A DNA stretch of 64,000 nt from Steinernema hermaphroditum. Taxonomy: Eukaryota; Nematoda; Chromadorea; Rhabditida; Steinernematidae. The notes under the pieces are model-generated. The model was not told the origin of the DNA. It saw nothing but the letters and a program-made list of their open reading frames with translations, and did not search any database. The position numbers and the translations under genes are program-made. Below are positions 21,837 through 34,700 of this stretch, one piece after another; position 1 is the first letter of the stretch; every line of letters starts with the position of its first letter. Location: positions 14,880,001 through 14,944,000 of the forward strand of contig CM059622.1 of assembly GCA_030435675.1 (NCBI GenBank), written 5' to 3'.

Positions 21837-22557
21837 CGCTTCTCTTTGAAGGTGCGAAGGCGTCCTATCGCAACTACTTCCCTATATGGCCCCTCAAAAA
21901 CAACCACTGATTTCGATATGAAAGTGCAATGTGGTCCACTGATAACAGCCCACTATTCTAGCAACAAAATAACTATCTATGGCATCTGTGGCCTAGTAAC
22001 TGAAAGGCTCTTTTCATGGAAAAACAGATGGATCTCATGATAATAGAGCAATTAGGATAATCCCTTTTGATTCTGCCGCCCTCACTTTCGCACCTAGAAG
22101 TGACCCTCAAGAAGTTCGCTTTCTTTAAAACATGCTAAGAGACTCTTTCTTTAAGAAACCGATGGATTGAGCAACCTAACTGGATGGTGTTCGCTTCTCT
22201 TTGAAGGTGAAAAGGCGTCCTATCGCAACTGTTTCCTTATATGACCCGCTAAAACAAACTCTGTAGTACACACTGATTTCGATATGAAAGTGTAACGTGG
22301 TTCACTGATAACAGTCCACTATTCTAGCAACAAAATAACTATATGACCCAGTAATTAAAAGGCTCTTTTCATGGGCACTTCCATTTACACTAGAAAAGTT
22401 GCAGAAACAGATGGATCTCATGATAATAGATCAATTAGGATAATCCCTTTTGATTCTGCCGCCCTCACTTTCACACTTACAAGTGACCCTCAAGAAGCTC
22501 GCTTTCTTTCAACTCTCTTCTTTTGAGAAAACGATGGATTGAGCAGCCTGAATGGTG
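21837..22557. repeat. tandem duplication, two units of about 355 bp
   Basis: Unit 1 (21837-22189) and unit 2 (22192-22557) both begin CGCTTCTCTTTGAAGGTG and share long blocks such as GATTTCGATATGAAAGTG, CTATTCTAGCAACAAAAT and CTCATGATAATAGA. Each ends near GATGGATTGAGCA. Small indels separate them. It lies just upstream of lam-3. Confidence 0.88.
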
Positions 22558-22779
22558 TTGTATTCTGAACTTATACATTCGTTTGACTGACTGCTTACTA
22601 GCCACCTGGCCTGTTGAAAAAGTGGAATTCGGACCGCCCTGATCATGAAAACTGTCAGCTTCAGCTGAAATTTTACATTCCGTGATTTATAGCGACCATA
22701 TGTGCGATCGCTGAGCTATTCTCGACTTGGTTGATCGCGTTGATCCTCTTATTGACCGTATTCATTGATCTTTACAGAC

Positions 22780-25700
22780 ATGCCCCGGCCGTGGCTAGTC
22801 CTAGGACTAGCGGTCGCCTTCGGCGTTCTCGCCACGGCGACGGTCGTCTACGACCAATACGACAACGGCGAGCTGCGAGAGTTCGCCGTCAGCAACGAGA
22901 GAGCCTTGTTTCCGAACATTTTCAACCTCGCCACCGGGTCCGTCATCACGGCCAGCGCCACTTGTGGAGAGAAGCAGCCGGAAATCGCCTGCAAACTAAC
23001 CGAACACGTGTTCAATCGGTGCGTCGTTTTTTGTCAATACGAGGGATACGGTAGCGCGCGATGGACGAAGCGCGAATGTTGCGAAAACATTCGTTTAGAA
23101 CGGGGGAAGGGAAGAATGTTGAGTGGTCGAAATTCTAAACAAAGCCACGGGCCGAGTGATAAGTCATGAAGATTGCATTTAGATAAGGTGTGGCACAATT
23201 CAAAATATTCGATTAACAGAAGGATTTTGTAGTGCAGCGATGGGAAAAAAGGAGTGTTAAAAAGCTGACAAATAATGCAAGATCTTGATAAGGAAAACAC
23301 AATCTTAAGTTGGCAAAAATTTCGAAAAAGGGCGACATAATGAGGTGAAGAACCTAAGGGTCAAATTCGCTTCCCTTCTGCACAAAAAGCGCCTCAATAA
23401 ACAACATGAATCGTGAATTGAGGGCCTACTTCGTATGATCTTATAAGCCAAGCCTCTTCAATGTAGAATGTTTCAAAATAGTCGACTAACAGAACGATTT
23501 AGTAGTGCATTCATAGGAAAACAGGGTTGTTAAAAAGCTGACAAGGAATACGAGATCTTGATGAGGAATACGCAATCTAAAATTTAATCTACATGTCTGC
23601 TTCACGACCTCAAATTAGGCATAGTTAATTGGGTATATTTTGGCAAAAAAAAATGGAAAAAAGGCGACATAAAGAAGCGAAGAACCAAAGGGCCAAAGGA
23701 GCTTCGCTTTATGTTTGGGGCTCCTCGATAAATGATTTGAATCGTGAATTGAGGATCTACTTCCTGTGATTGGCCTAGCTACTTGAAACTCCATGTTAAC
23801 TCTCCCTTTTCAGGATGCCCCAATGTGCCTGGTGCGACAACAACCACGTCCTCATGCGCCATCCGATCGAATACGCCATCGACGGAACGGAGAAGTACTG
23901 GCAGAGTCCGTCGCTCTCCAACGGCCTCGACTACGAGCGCGTCACCATCGACATCGACCTCCGCCAGGAGTACCAAGTGGCCTACATCATTCTCAAGAGT
24001 GGCTCCTCGCCCCGACCGGGAACCTGGGTCATCGAACGCTCCATCGACGGTGTCGACTACCACCCATGGCAATACTTCGCCATCAGCGAGCCGGAGTGCA
24101 TGAAGACCTTCGGCGTTCCGGCTACCGTAGGCGTTCCTAAGTTCAAGAACGACTCCGACGTCATCTGCACGCCTGATTTTTCCAAGTTGGACCGGCTGGA
24201 AAGGGGCGAAGTCCATCTCTCGCTCGTCAACGGACGTCCCGGGGCCAATAAGCCGACGGCCGAGCTGCAGGAGTTCACCCGGGCCCGGTACATTCGGCTT
24301 CGTCTCGTGCAGCTGAAGACCCTCAACGCCGATCTGATGATTGTGAACCGCAGAGTGGACCACGACCGTCTCGACGAGTCCGTCACCCGTCGCTACTTCT
24401 ACACCATCGCCGATATCAGTATCGGAGGCCAGTGTATCTGTAACGGTCACGCTGAAACTTGTCCTAGCGACCCCGTCACTGGAGTAAGAAGGCTATCTTT
24501 TCTACCGTAACTAAAGCGATATTTCAGCAACTGAGATGTGAGTGTCGCCACAACACTTGTGGAGAATCGTGCAACAAGTGCTGTCCTCTCTTCAATCAGC
24601 TGCCTTACGAGCGTGGAACCCACGAGAATCCCAACATTTGTCAAGGTAGGTGACGGTCTAGACTTCTAGACTCATGTGTAGACAAACAACTACCGTTTGA
24701 AATAACGATTACCCTATTTTGAATAGACTCAAAGGCAGATGTACATCATTCTAGTTGGGTAGATTAGTGATATTGCGAGGTATCTGATGAATTATAGACA
24801 TAGACATTAAGACTATAGACCAGACCAAAAAATCACTTCTGTAAAACCGTCAAAAACGTTTCATTTCCGTTTATATAGTGGTGGTACAATATCCCATTTA
24901 TCCATCTGTCTGTAATAACACATGTCTGTCTCAAGAAAAGACATACTCCCATGTGGTCTAGTGGTTAGGATTCGCGGCTTTCACCCACGCGGCCCGGGTT
25001 CGATTCCCGGCGTGGGAAGAACTTTTTCTTTTTTCATGCCAGTTTATCTTGTATTCTCTTTCTTTCAGCCTGTCAATGCTTCAACCATGCCGACAGCTGC
25101 GAGTACGACGAAGAAGTCGCTCGACAAGGCCTCAGCATGACCCCAGAGGGAATCTTCGAGGGTGGTGGACGTTGTATCGACTGCCGCGACAACACCGAGG
25201 GAATCAACTGTGAGCGCTGCAAGGACGGCTTCTACCGTCCCTCTGGCATTACCCACTATCGCCAGGACGCCTGTCGCGACTGTGACTGTGACCCCGTCGG
25301 CTCGGAGCACGGCACTTGTGTGAAGGGTGAAGCGGACGCCATCAGTGGCCAGCAGCCTGGAGACTGTATCTGCAAGCCCGGATTCGGAGGACGTCGCTGT
25401 GACCGTTGCGCGCCTGGCTACCGTAACCACCCGATCTGCGAGCCTTGTCCGTGCAATCAGGCCGGTTCCCTTAACTTCGACTCCTGCGAGGAGACGTCTT
25501 GTCAGTGCAAGGCTAACGTCGAGGGCGTCTACTGCGATCGATGCAAGCCCGGATTCATCAATCTCGACGCGAACAACCCTCAGGGCTGTCAGCAGTGCTT
25601 CTGCTTCGGACTCACCGGAGAGTGTGAGGAGAAGGAGCTGAAGGCTGTCGAGCTGAGAGACTACAAGGGATGGAATCTGACCGACTACTTCGGAAGGGTC

Positions 25701-28700
25701 AACATTCCGGCCAAGGAGGAGAACATCACCAACATGTTGATGTTCAGCGCTTCGGACTATAAGGGAATGAACCTTCACTACTGGAAGGCTCCGAGGACTT
25801 TCTCCGGCAACCTGGTGAGTAATCCTGCCTAAGAAGACCTAGAACCGATCTGTTTTCAGCTCAACAGCTACGGCGGCTACCTCAAGTACCACGTGTACTA
25901 TGTGCCCTCCCCAGGCTCCGCCGGCAACCAGTCACATACCCTCTCCGACGTGATCATCGAAGGAAACGGCATCAAACTCGAGTACTACAGTCGCCAGACC
26001 CTTTTCCCCCGAGAGAACATCTCCCAACTCATCCCGATCCGCGAGGGAAACAACTGGTTCAACTCGCTCACCCGGCAATATGCCGAGAAGGCCGACCTGA
26101 TGCGTGTGCTGGCCGACGTGTCGTACGTGCTGGTGCGCGCCGTCTACAAGAACGACCAGCTCCAGTCGAGGTGAGTGTCGCTGCGTGCCAGACGCGCCTC
26201 AGATGAGTCACGTGCGGAATTGAATGCCGTTTTACGCGTGCGCTCCTAGGGTGGGCGATGGACGAAATCGGAGATGGAGTGGTGCTTGTGAATGGAGAAA
26301 TCAGGGAGCGGAAAAAGGGAGTGAAAGACTGAGCAAACATGCCGAGTTGAAAGATGAACGTTTGTGGGGGAATGTCTAACATGGTCATACCCGATGTACA
26401 TCAAATAGAAGAGGCGAAAAATGCTCAAAATTTGAAACTCCAAATACGACAGTGAAGATATATTTTGGTAGATTTTTCGAGGTACAGTAAATCGAGAATC
26501 ATTGTGATTGAAAACGCTAAAACCTTGGGCCTTCGATGTCCAAAATTCATAAGCAATGATCCCAGAGGAACATGTTTCCCTACATTATTGTGGTCATTGA
26601 TCGTCTAATACCTGCTACGTCACAAGATTGCCCAGTTGCATATCGACAAGAAGGAACTAGGAATTATATCCAATTTCATCTGCTTAAGTATCTTTTAATA
26701 GTATAGTGATCACTAGATGTTTGACGCTGCAGGTGACTTTCGCATTGCTAGCGGTCTCTGTCTATTGAAAACTAAAGATCGGGAACTGACGGCTCTAAGA
26801 ACAACAGCGACGTCAACAAGCGTGAGGGATTTCCATTGACAAAGATCACCTCCATACATCCTTGTGAAATTTCATCGTTGAATTCCATCTTATCCGGAAG
26901 ATATGTCACATATTATAATTTCAAGCGGACTACGAAATTTAGTATAACTACGGTGGGTTTCGAAGTAGATTTTTGAACCTCAACGAGCCCAAAAAGCCGA
27001 ACATTTTCCCTTTAGTGGCCTACCCTAACCACATTCTGAGAATCTGATAGAAAGTTCTAATGGAGAACTTGAACATCATTTATTTTCAAACAGAACCGGA
27101 CTGACTTTTCGAACCTTACTGGAAGCCGAGAAAATCATGCATGTTCGGTTCGATTTTGTGGTCCACCAGAACCTAAGAATTATCTGATGAAAGAATCATT
27201 TAAAAAGTTCTAACTGAACCATTTAATAGAACCCTTCACCTTGCTCTTTCCTGTCTAAATATGATAAGTATCTGAGGTGTGTAAGTGAAGATAAGTGAAA
27301 TGCCATGTCGGTCTTTCTCCGAATCACAAAGTTACACGACAAATCAGATTTTTTGTCTTTCGTTGTACGTCAGATGGATATGTCATACATTTCAAACACG
27401 ATTCTTCGAAATATCCGCATTAAAACAAGTACTTTTCAAGGAAAACCAGCGCTTTGCCCTTCATTTTCCAAAGACCAAGATAATGACTCGTTGTGGGAGA
27501 CAGAGGACGCGATAGCGTTCATTTGAAGGTGCATTTGAGTACCAAAACCCTTTGTACTTTCACCTGATGATTACAATCAAAAATTTATTAAGCACAATAA
27601 CGCATAAGTGACAGATGTAGGCGAATAATAACCTCAATCACATATATCTTCTCTTAGTCACCCCTCTATTCCTCATCAGAACGTTCCATGGCGTTCCGAG
27701 GCCCTGATTGAGGCGATCGAAGGGCTGCCTCACGTAGTGACCGATACTAGCCAGCGCCAAAGTCGGAATTGACCAATTGGAATCTTCTTCATTCTCCTGG
27801 ACATTGTGTTTTGGATGGTTCTCGAGCTCCAGTTCGAGGTCGAACAATGGGTGTGAATATGAGAGGGCGAGCAGAAAGGCCAGGAAAACAGCCACCAGTG
27901 GGGACATTATGAGACGATTAAATGAGGGGATTGAAGAAGAAGGCGGCAGACCCGAGATATGCGAGGAAATCCTATCCGCCAGTGTTTGTTTTGTATAATA
28001 ATCCGCCCCCTTTCAGCATCTATGGCCTGTCGTTTGACTCCGCCGACGGAGAGGTGATCGTCGGAAGCGATGACCAACCCGCGGCTAAGCGCATTGTGGA
28101 AGTGTGTCAATGTCCGGAGAACTTCGCTGGATACAGTTGCGAGGTTAGCAGAGGTTGAAAATACGGAAGAAGGTAGAAAAGGACATGTTTAGAGCTGTGT
28201 CAAGGGATACCGTCGTGTGAACAATCAGCTCTATGGCGGACGGTGCGAGAAGTGCAACTGTGGAGGTCACACTGATGAGTGTGATCCGCACACTGGACGT
28301 TGTCTCAGCTGTCAGGTAAGGAAATCTCAGATAGGTTCGACGATTCACACATCAACAAATGACGTAAATTAGAAGAGGAAGACGAAAAGTGTGAGCACGA
28401 ATCCTTATAACAGGGACAGATTTCGTCAGTTTGATCCGTGTCACAGACGTCTAGACGAGATATTCCAGATTCTTAGATTTGTAAAGCATCAAAATTACAC
28501 ATAAATGCGAAAAAACGGGCAAAGACTTCAGACTGGTTTACGAAGTCATGCCAGACGTCTGTCTGCAATAATACACCGTCGGTGACCTTTCAGACAACCT
28601 CCCATGTGGTCTAGTGGTTAGGATTCGTGGCTTTCACCCACGCGGCCCGGGTTCGATTCCCGGCATGGGAAAACTTTTTTGTTTGTTTTAAATCGTGTTT

Positions 28701-31700
28701 AGTTCATTTCCAAATAATGTTCTCGAGCGGCTCTTATACTTAGCCGTGTTATTTTCAAAAGCACCTTTGTCGCACTCTTCACATAGTCCACTAGAAACTG
28801 CTAATTGGACAAGATCTCTGCTACTGTTCGTTTTTGGACATGTCAAGGGCCTATTTTCAGTTCTTTTTCCTCTTTTAACCGCGTAAATTCACAGATTTTG
28901 GCCATAGTCATACGTACAAGGACACTGGATTTTAATGGGTGAAAAACGAAGCCAAAGAACACAACATTAGTTCAATTTAGAAGCCTCACTAGGAGGAATT
29001 AGAGAGAAAGGGCTTCTTCAATAGAACAGCACAACATTTCATATAACTAGATCCACTGGAACCAGATTAAGCACATAAGCAGGGATTTTGTGCACACAGC
29101 TAATACATATACAAAAAGCAAAATAGGGTGGCCTGTATGAAGTCCTTCATTTCAGCACAGCACCACCGGAGATCGTTGCGAACGCTGCATCGATGGTCAC
29201 TACGGTAACCCCTCGCTCGGCGGCGAACTCGGCGCCTGCCAACCCTGTGCCTGTCCCAGCATCGACAACAACCACTCCACTCAATGTGCCCTTAGCCAAC
29301 TCGTTCTGGAACTCCCGGCCGGAGCCACTGGTCAAGACGCCTATGTGTGTACGGCCTGTGAAGAAGGCTATGAAGGCACAAAGTGTGAAATCTGTGCCGA
29401 CGGATACTTCGGCGATCCTCTCAGCGCCAACGGAACCTGCCAGCCTTGCCAGTGTAACGGAAACACCGACGAGATGGCCATTGGAAACTGTGACCGTAAG
29501 ACAGGCGAGTGCCTCAAGTGCATTGGACACACCACCGGGGAACACTGTGAGGTGTGCAAGGAGAACCACTGGGGTTCGGCGCTGGCTCACACTTGCAAGC
29601 CTTGTGGCTGCCACAGGACTGGAGCTACAGATCTGCAGTGCAATGTGGATACGGGAGACTGTGAATGTAAAGAGAACTACGAAGGAAAGCAGTGTGATCG
29701 TTGTAAGGTGAGTCTATTTTTGATCTCAATTTCATTTTTTTCAAATGTACATTTTTAGGCCGGCCATGGAGACGTCGACAACAACTGCCCAGCCTGTGAA
29801 TGCAGCGGTATCGGCGCCATCGGCTCCGAATGTGACCAGATCTCTGGCCAGTGCACCTGCAAGACCGGAGTGTTCGGCAAGAAGTGTGACATGTGCCAGC
29901 TCGGCTACTATAACTTCACCGACTCGGGCTGTCAGTTCTGCCACTGCGACGAGTACGGCGCCATCGACGGCGGCAAATGCGACAACGTGACCGGAAAGTG
30001 CGAGTGCCGTCCGAACGCCGACGGCCTCATGTGCGAGAAGTGCGTCGACGGCTTCTTCAACATCACCTCCGGAGAGGGATGCCAATCCTGTGGATGCTCG
30101 GCGACCGGCTCCCTCAGCGAGCAATGCGACATCCACTCGGGACAGTGCGACTGCAAGCCCGGCGTCACCGGCCTCAAGTGCGACAAGTGCGAGCCGAACC
30201 ACTACGGATTCGACGATGAGGGCTGCAAGGAGTGCCAGCGCTGCCCGGCGCCTGGCCAAGTGTGCGATGCCGTCACCGGAGATTGTGTGTGTCCCCAGAA
30301 TACAGTCGGCGAGATGTGCGAGAACTGCACGGCCAACGCCTGGAACTACCATCCTCTGAAGGGATGCGAGCTTTGCGAGTGCTCCGACATCGGCGCCGAG
30401 TCAACGGAGTGTGACACCGCCACCGGACAGTGCAAGTGCAAGAGCGGCTATGTAGGCACGAAGTGCGACCGCTGCACTCATGGCTACTTCAACTTCCCCA
30501 ACTGTGAGCCGTGTAACTGCAACGTTGCCGGCACGAACCCGGCCTCCTGCAATGGAGATCAGTGTCTCTGTGACGAGAATGGACAGTGTCCTTGCAAGAA
30601 AAACGTGAAAGGTCTGAAGTGTGACGCCTGCGACGCGAACTCCTTCTCCCTGGAGGAGAACAACCCGCTTGGCTGCACGAACTGCTTCTGCTTCAATCGC
30701 AGCAACTTCTGCGTGCAGAGCAACCTCGTCTGGCAGCAAGTCTACGCCGACGACCGCCGCATCGTTTTCGGTGAACCGGCCGAGCTCTATAGCCGCAAGA
30801 ACAACTTGAACATCCTGAAGGAATACCCCTTGAACTACTCCAGCTACTTGACCGATGCCACCCCTCTCTACTGGCCCATGCCGAACAAGTTCCTCGGAGA
30901 CCGTACCACTTCCTACAACGGATATCTGCGATTCAAGATCTTCAACGACGACAAATACCGTCGCATCGACAACGCTCTTCCCGACACCAAATACTTCAAT
31001 CTCTTCCCTCAGGTGGTCATCGTCGGCGCTTACCGCAAGGAGCTCCGCTACGAACCCGACGAGATCAGCCAGGACGGAAAGTACCGCGTCCACCTTCACG
31101 AGAACAACTGGCGCTCGGCGAAGACTCCCGACCGGAGGGTCACCCGCCAAGAGATGATGATCGTTCTGCAGAACATCCAGGCCATCTACGTCCGTGCCAC
31201 CTACATCTACCCCAGTCCCCAGAGTCAGGCGTCCATCAGCGAAGTCAGCCTCGACATCGCCACCTTCGAGAACACCACCGACGCCGAAAGCCAGATCGCC
31301 ATCGGCGTCGAAATGTGCGATGCCTGCCCGCAGGGCTACACAGGACTCTCGTGTCAGAAGCCGGCCGAGGGATACTTCCGCAAACTGAAGCCGGACTACT
31401 TGAACGATCCCGACGAGTTGGTGCTTGTGGGACACGCGACGCCTTGTGCCTGCAATGGACATTCGAACACCTGCGATGGAGAGACTGGAAGCTGCACGGT
31501 AAGTGGACAAGGGGATACATGGAATAGCCTGAGAAAACGACCCAAAGAAAACACTCTTTGACTTTATTTCCAAAATCAAGAGTCCTATTACTTGATTTGG
31601 CCGGCTTAGTAAAAGTGGATCACTTTCAGAACTGCGACCACAACACACAGGGCGAATTCTGTGAGAAGTGCAAGAAGGGATACCATGGCGACTCGCGCGA

Positions 31701-34700
31701 AGGCACCGCCGACTCGTGCCAGAAGTGCGCCTGTCCCCTGGCCGAGAACAGCTTCTCCGACACGTGCCAGAGCTACGCCTACGGTCGTGGATACATCTGC
31801 GACGCCTGCAAACCCGGCTACACCGGTCAGTACTGCGAGAGCTGCTCTGTCGGTCACTACGGTAACCCGAACTCGCCTGGAGGCTTCTGCCTCGAGTGCG
31901 GATGCCACCCGCATGGCTCGAAGTCCCCCACTTGTGAAGCCACCACTGGCCAGTGTGAATGTCTCGATGGAGTTACCGGGCGTGACTGTTCGCGTTGTCA
32001 AGAGCGCCATGCCTTCATTGGCGGCGTCTGTACTTCTTGTGATCAGGGTTGCACGAAGATTCTCATGGAGAACATCGACGAGATCAAGGCGAACATCGCC
32101 GACATGGACCTGTCCAACTTGAAGCCCGTGCCGAGAAAGCGTCTCGAGCGCATCGAGAAGAACATTACCGTAATCGACGAGATCATGGACTCGATCCAGA
32201 GCGTCAAGGACGAGGCGGCCAATGTGCTCAACCAGGACGCCCCCGAGAGATCGGCGCTCTTGGCCGAGAAAGGCATCATCGTCGACCAGGCCTCTTACCT
32301 TCTTGGACGCATGAATAAGTCTCTGGACACGATCACGAAGTTCGAGGATGAGGCGATGAGAACGTCCGAAGAGGCGCAGAAGCAGTACGCTTTCATTTAC
32401 CGTGAGTGTAGGCTCCCCTATGTCTAATGAATCCATGCCTTTTCCAGATCTGATTAACCAGCTGAATCAGTTCATCCTCACCGGAGGAAGCTCTCAATCG
32501 GCGGCGGCTGTCGCTTCGATGATCACTGAAGCGGAGGCTTATCTCGATGGTATCAAGCGGCGAGATGAATACATCAGCAAGCGGTACTCGAGGGGACTCA
32601 GCGAGCTTGAGTAAGTTAACGAAAAAACTAGATGTAGAAAGGGCCGAGAAGAAGCTCACTTACAGAGCTACATAGGCTAGACCCCTTTGACCTCTATGTT
32701 CATTTCTTTCCCTTTAGAAAAGCCGAGGAACTCCTCGCCAAGGTCAACGAGAAGAAGCTCAACGAGACGGAGTTCAACACGCTCCGCGAAACGCACGACA
32801 AGATCCGCGATATGGTAGAAGATGTCCGCGACACTCTCTGGATTAAGTCACACAACCATACCACCTCCACCGAAGGCCTTATCCGCGTGGTGGAGCGCCG
32901 TCTGGAGAAGTTCCGCGATGAGAAGGCCGACATCGAGGACATCCTGGCTAAGGCCATGGCCGACAGCACCCAGGCGAACGACCGGGTCAACGCCGCCAAA
33001 TCCGAACACTTCATGAGCATCTACGACGACTACCGTCTCTTCAACGATTCTCTCATCGGAAACGTTGCCGAACAGTCGGATAAATGCGTGAAGATGGCTG
33101 ACAAGTACGCCCAGCTCCTCAACGAGTACAAACGAGAGTACGCCCACTCGTCCCAGCAGCATGCCAAGGAACTGGAACATGAGGCTAGGCGTCTTGAAAA
33201 GTACAGTATCCCGTAGTACCGCCTCTAATAGTCACATTACAGTATCCTCGCCGATGCCAAGCACGCGGCCGAGAATCCCGTACGCGCCTCCAACGCCTAC
33301 AACGACATCGGAGCCGCTTTGAAGAACGCCAGCGACGCGGCCGAAGTGGCGAACAAGGCCGCCGAGAAGGCCTACGAAGATGTCGATCCCACGTCGGAGA
33401 CGTCGATGGTGAAGGCCGTGGCGAACTCTCGAGAGGAATCGGAAGAGCTAACCGAGAAGGTGAAGGAGATCGACGACGCGGTCTCCGGAAATGAGATCTC
33501 CGATGGCCAGGCTGATGTGTCCCGCAGGATCAAGGATATCAGCGACACGATCGAGAAACACATTTTGAAGAAGCAGGCTAAGCTGCAAGGTAAGGAAAGG
33601 GATGAGGAATACAGTAACGTTCCCTTTAGACGACTTCGGCCACTTCGATGACAACAACGACCGTCTCAAGAACCTCCGTTCCATCGACGAGAGCATGGTG
33701 ATCGTTGAAGAAGCGCACGGAAACGTGACCAAGTTCGCCCACACCATCGACGAGATCGAGAAGGACGTGAACGCTCTGAAGGACGTCGATGGACAAGGAA
33801 TCCGTGATGTCATCATTGATGGTGGGATACTGTTTCTTGGAGACTGTTTTATGAGAATGTTTAAGTGAAAAAGCAAAATGAAGAGCTCCAGAAGGTCCAA
33901 TCCACCTTTGACTCTTCGCGTCGGGACACCGCCGACCAGGAGAAGGAGATCAAGGAGCTCAACGATCAGCTCTCGGCCCTCAAGGAGAAGATCAAGGAGG
34001 CGCGCGAGATCGCCTCGAAGATCACTATCGCCACGAAGTCTTCTCAAGAAGGCACCTGCGTCCGCTCCTTCATCTCCCCGGCCTACCCGTCTCCCACGAA
34101 TTCCTTCTCCATCCGCTACCGTCCCACCGAGAACGTCCACGACTCGCTGATCATGTTGACGCGCACTCGCGGAACCCGTACCCAGGCCTCCGAGCACTTT
34201 GCCATCGAACTCAAGGAGCGCCGCGTGGTCGTGCACTGGGACATCGGAAGTGGAAGTCGCCAGGCGACCAACACCTACACCCTCAGCTACATCCCACCTT
34301 CGGATCGTTTCACCTGGTACCACATCGATGTGACCCGCAACGGCAACGCCGTCACGGTTACGGTAGCCAAGAAGCAGACGCGTCGCGAAGAGGGTTCCCT
34401 GACCATTGGAGAGCCTGTGGAAGTGAAGGTCGGACAGGTGGACAGCACCCAGGACGTCATCTTCAATACCGTACCCGGACAGACCGTGGTCACGCTTGGA
34501 TCCACCGATTCCAAGCTGTCCGAGAAGGTGCCCGTTTCCACGCACCGCTTCCGTGGTACGGTAGGCGAGCTGATCGTCGACGGCGAGACCATTCCCCTCT
34601 GGTCGTTCTACCACTCCACTGGGCAATGTGACGGTGCCCCCGCCGTGGACAAGCCCAGCGGTCAGGGCCACATGTTCCGCAATGGCTACGCCCTCGTCCG

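Larger units (their letters stand above)
26171..28016 (+). other. lam-3 intron 5, hosts a nested antisense gene
   Basis: At 1846 bp this is the longest lam-3 intron. Apart from the peptide gene at 27638-27907 on the opposite strand, it holds AT-rich sequence in which no exon or repeat is evident. Confidence 0.6.
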
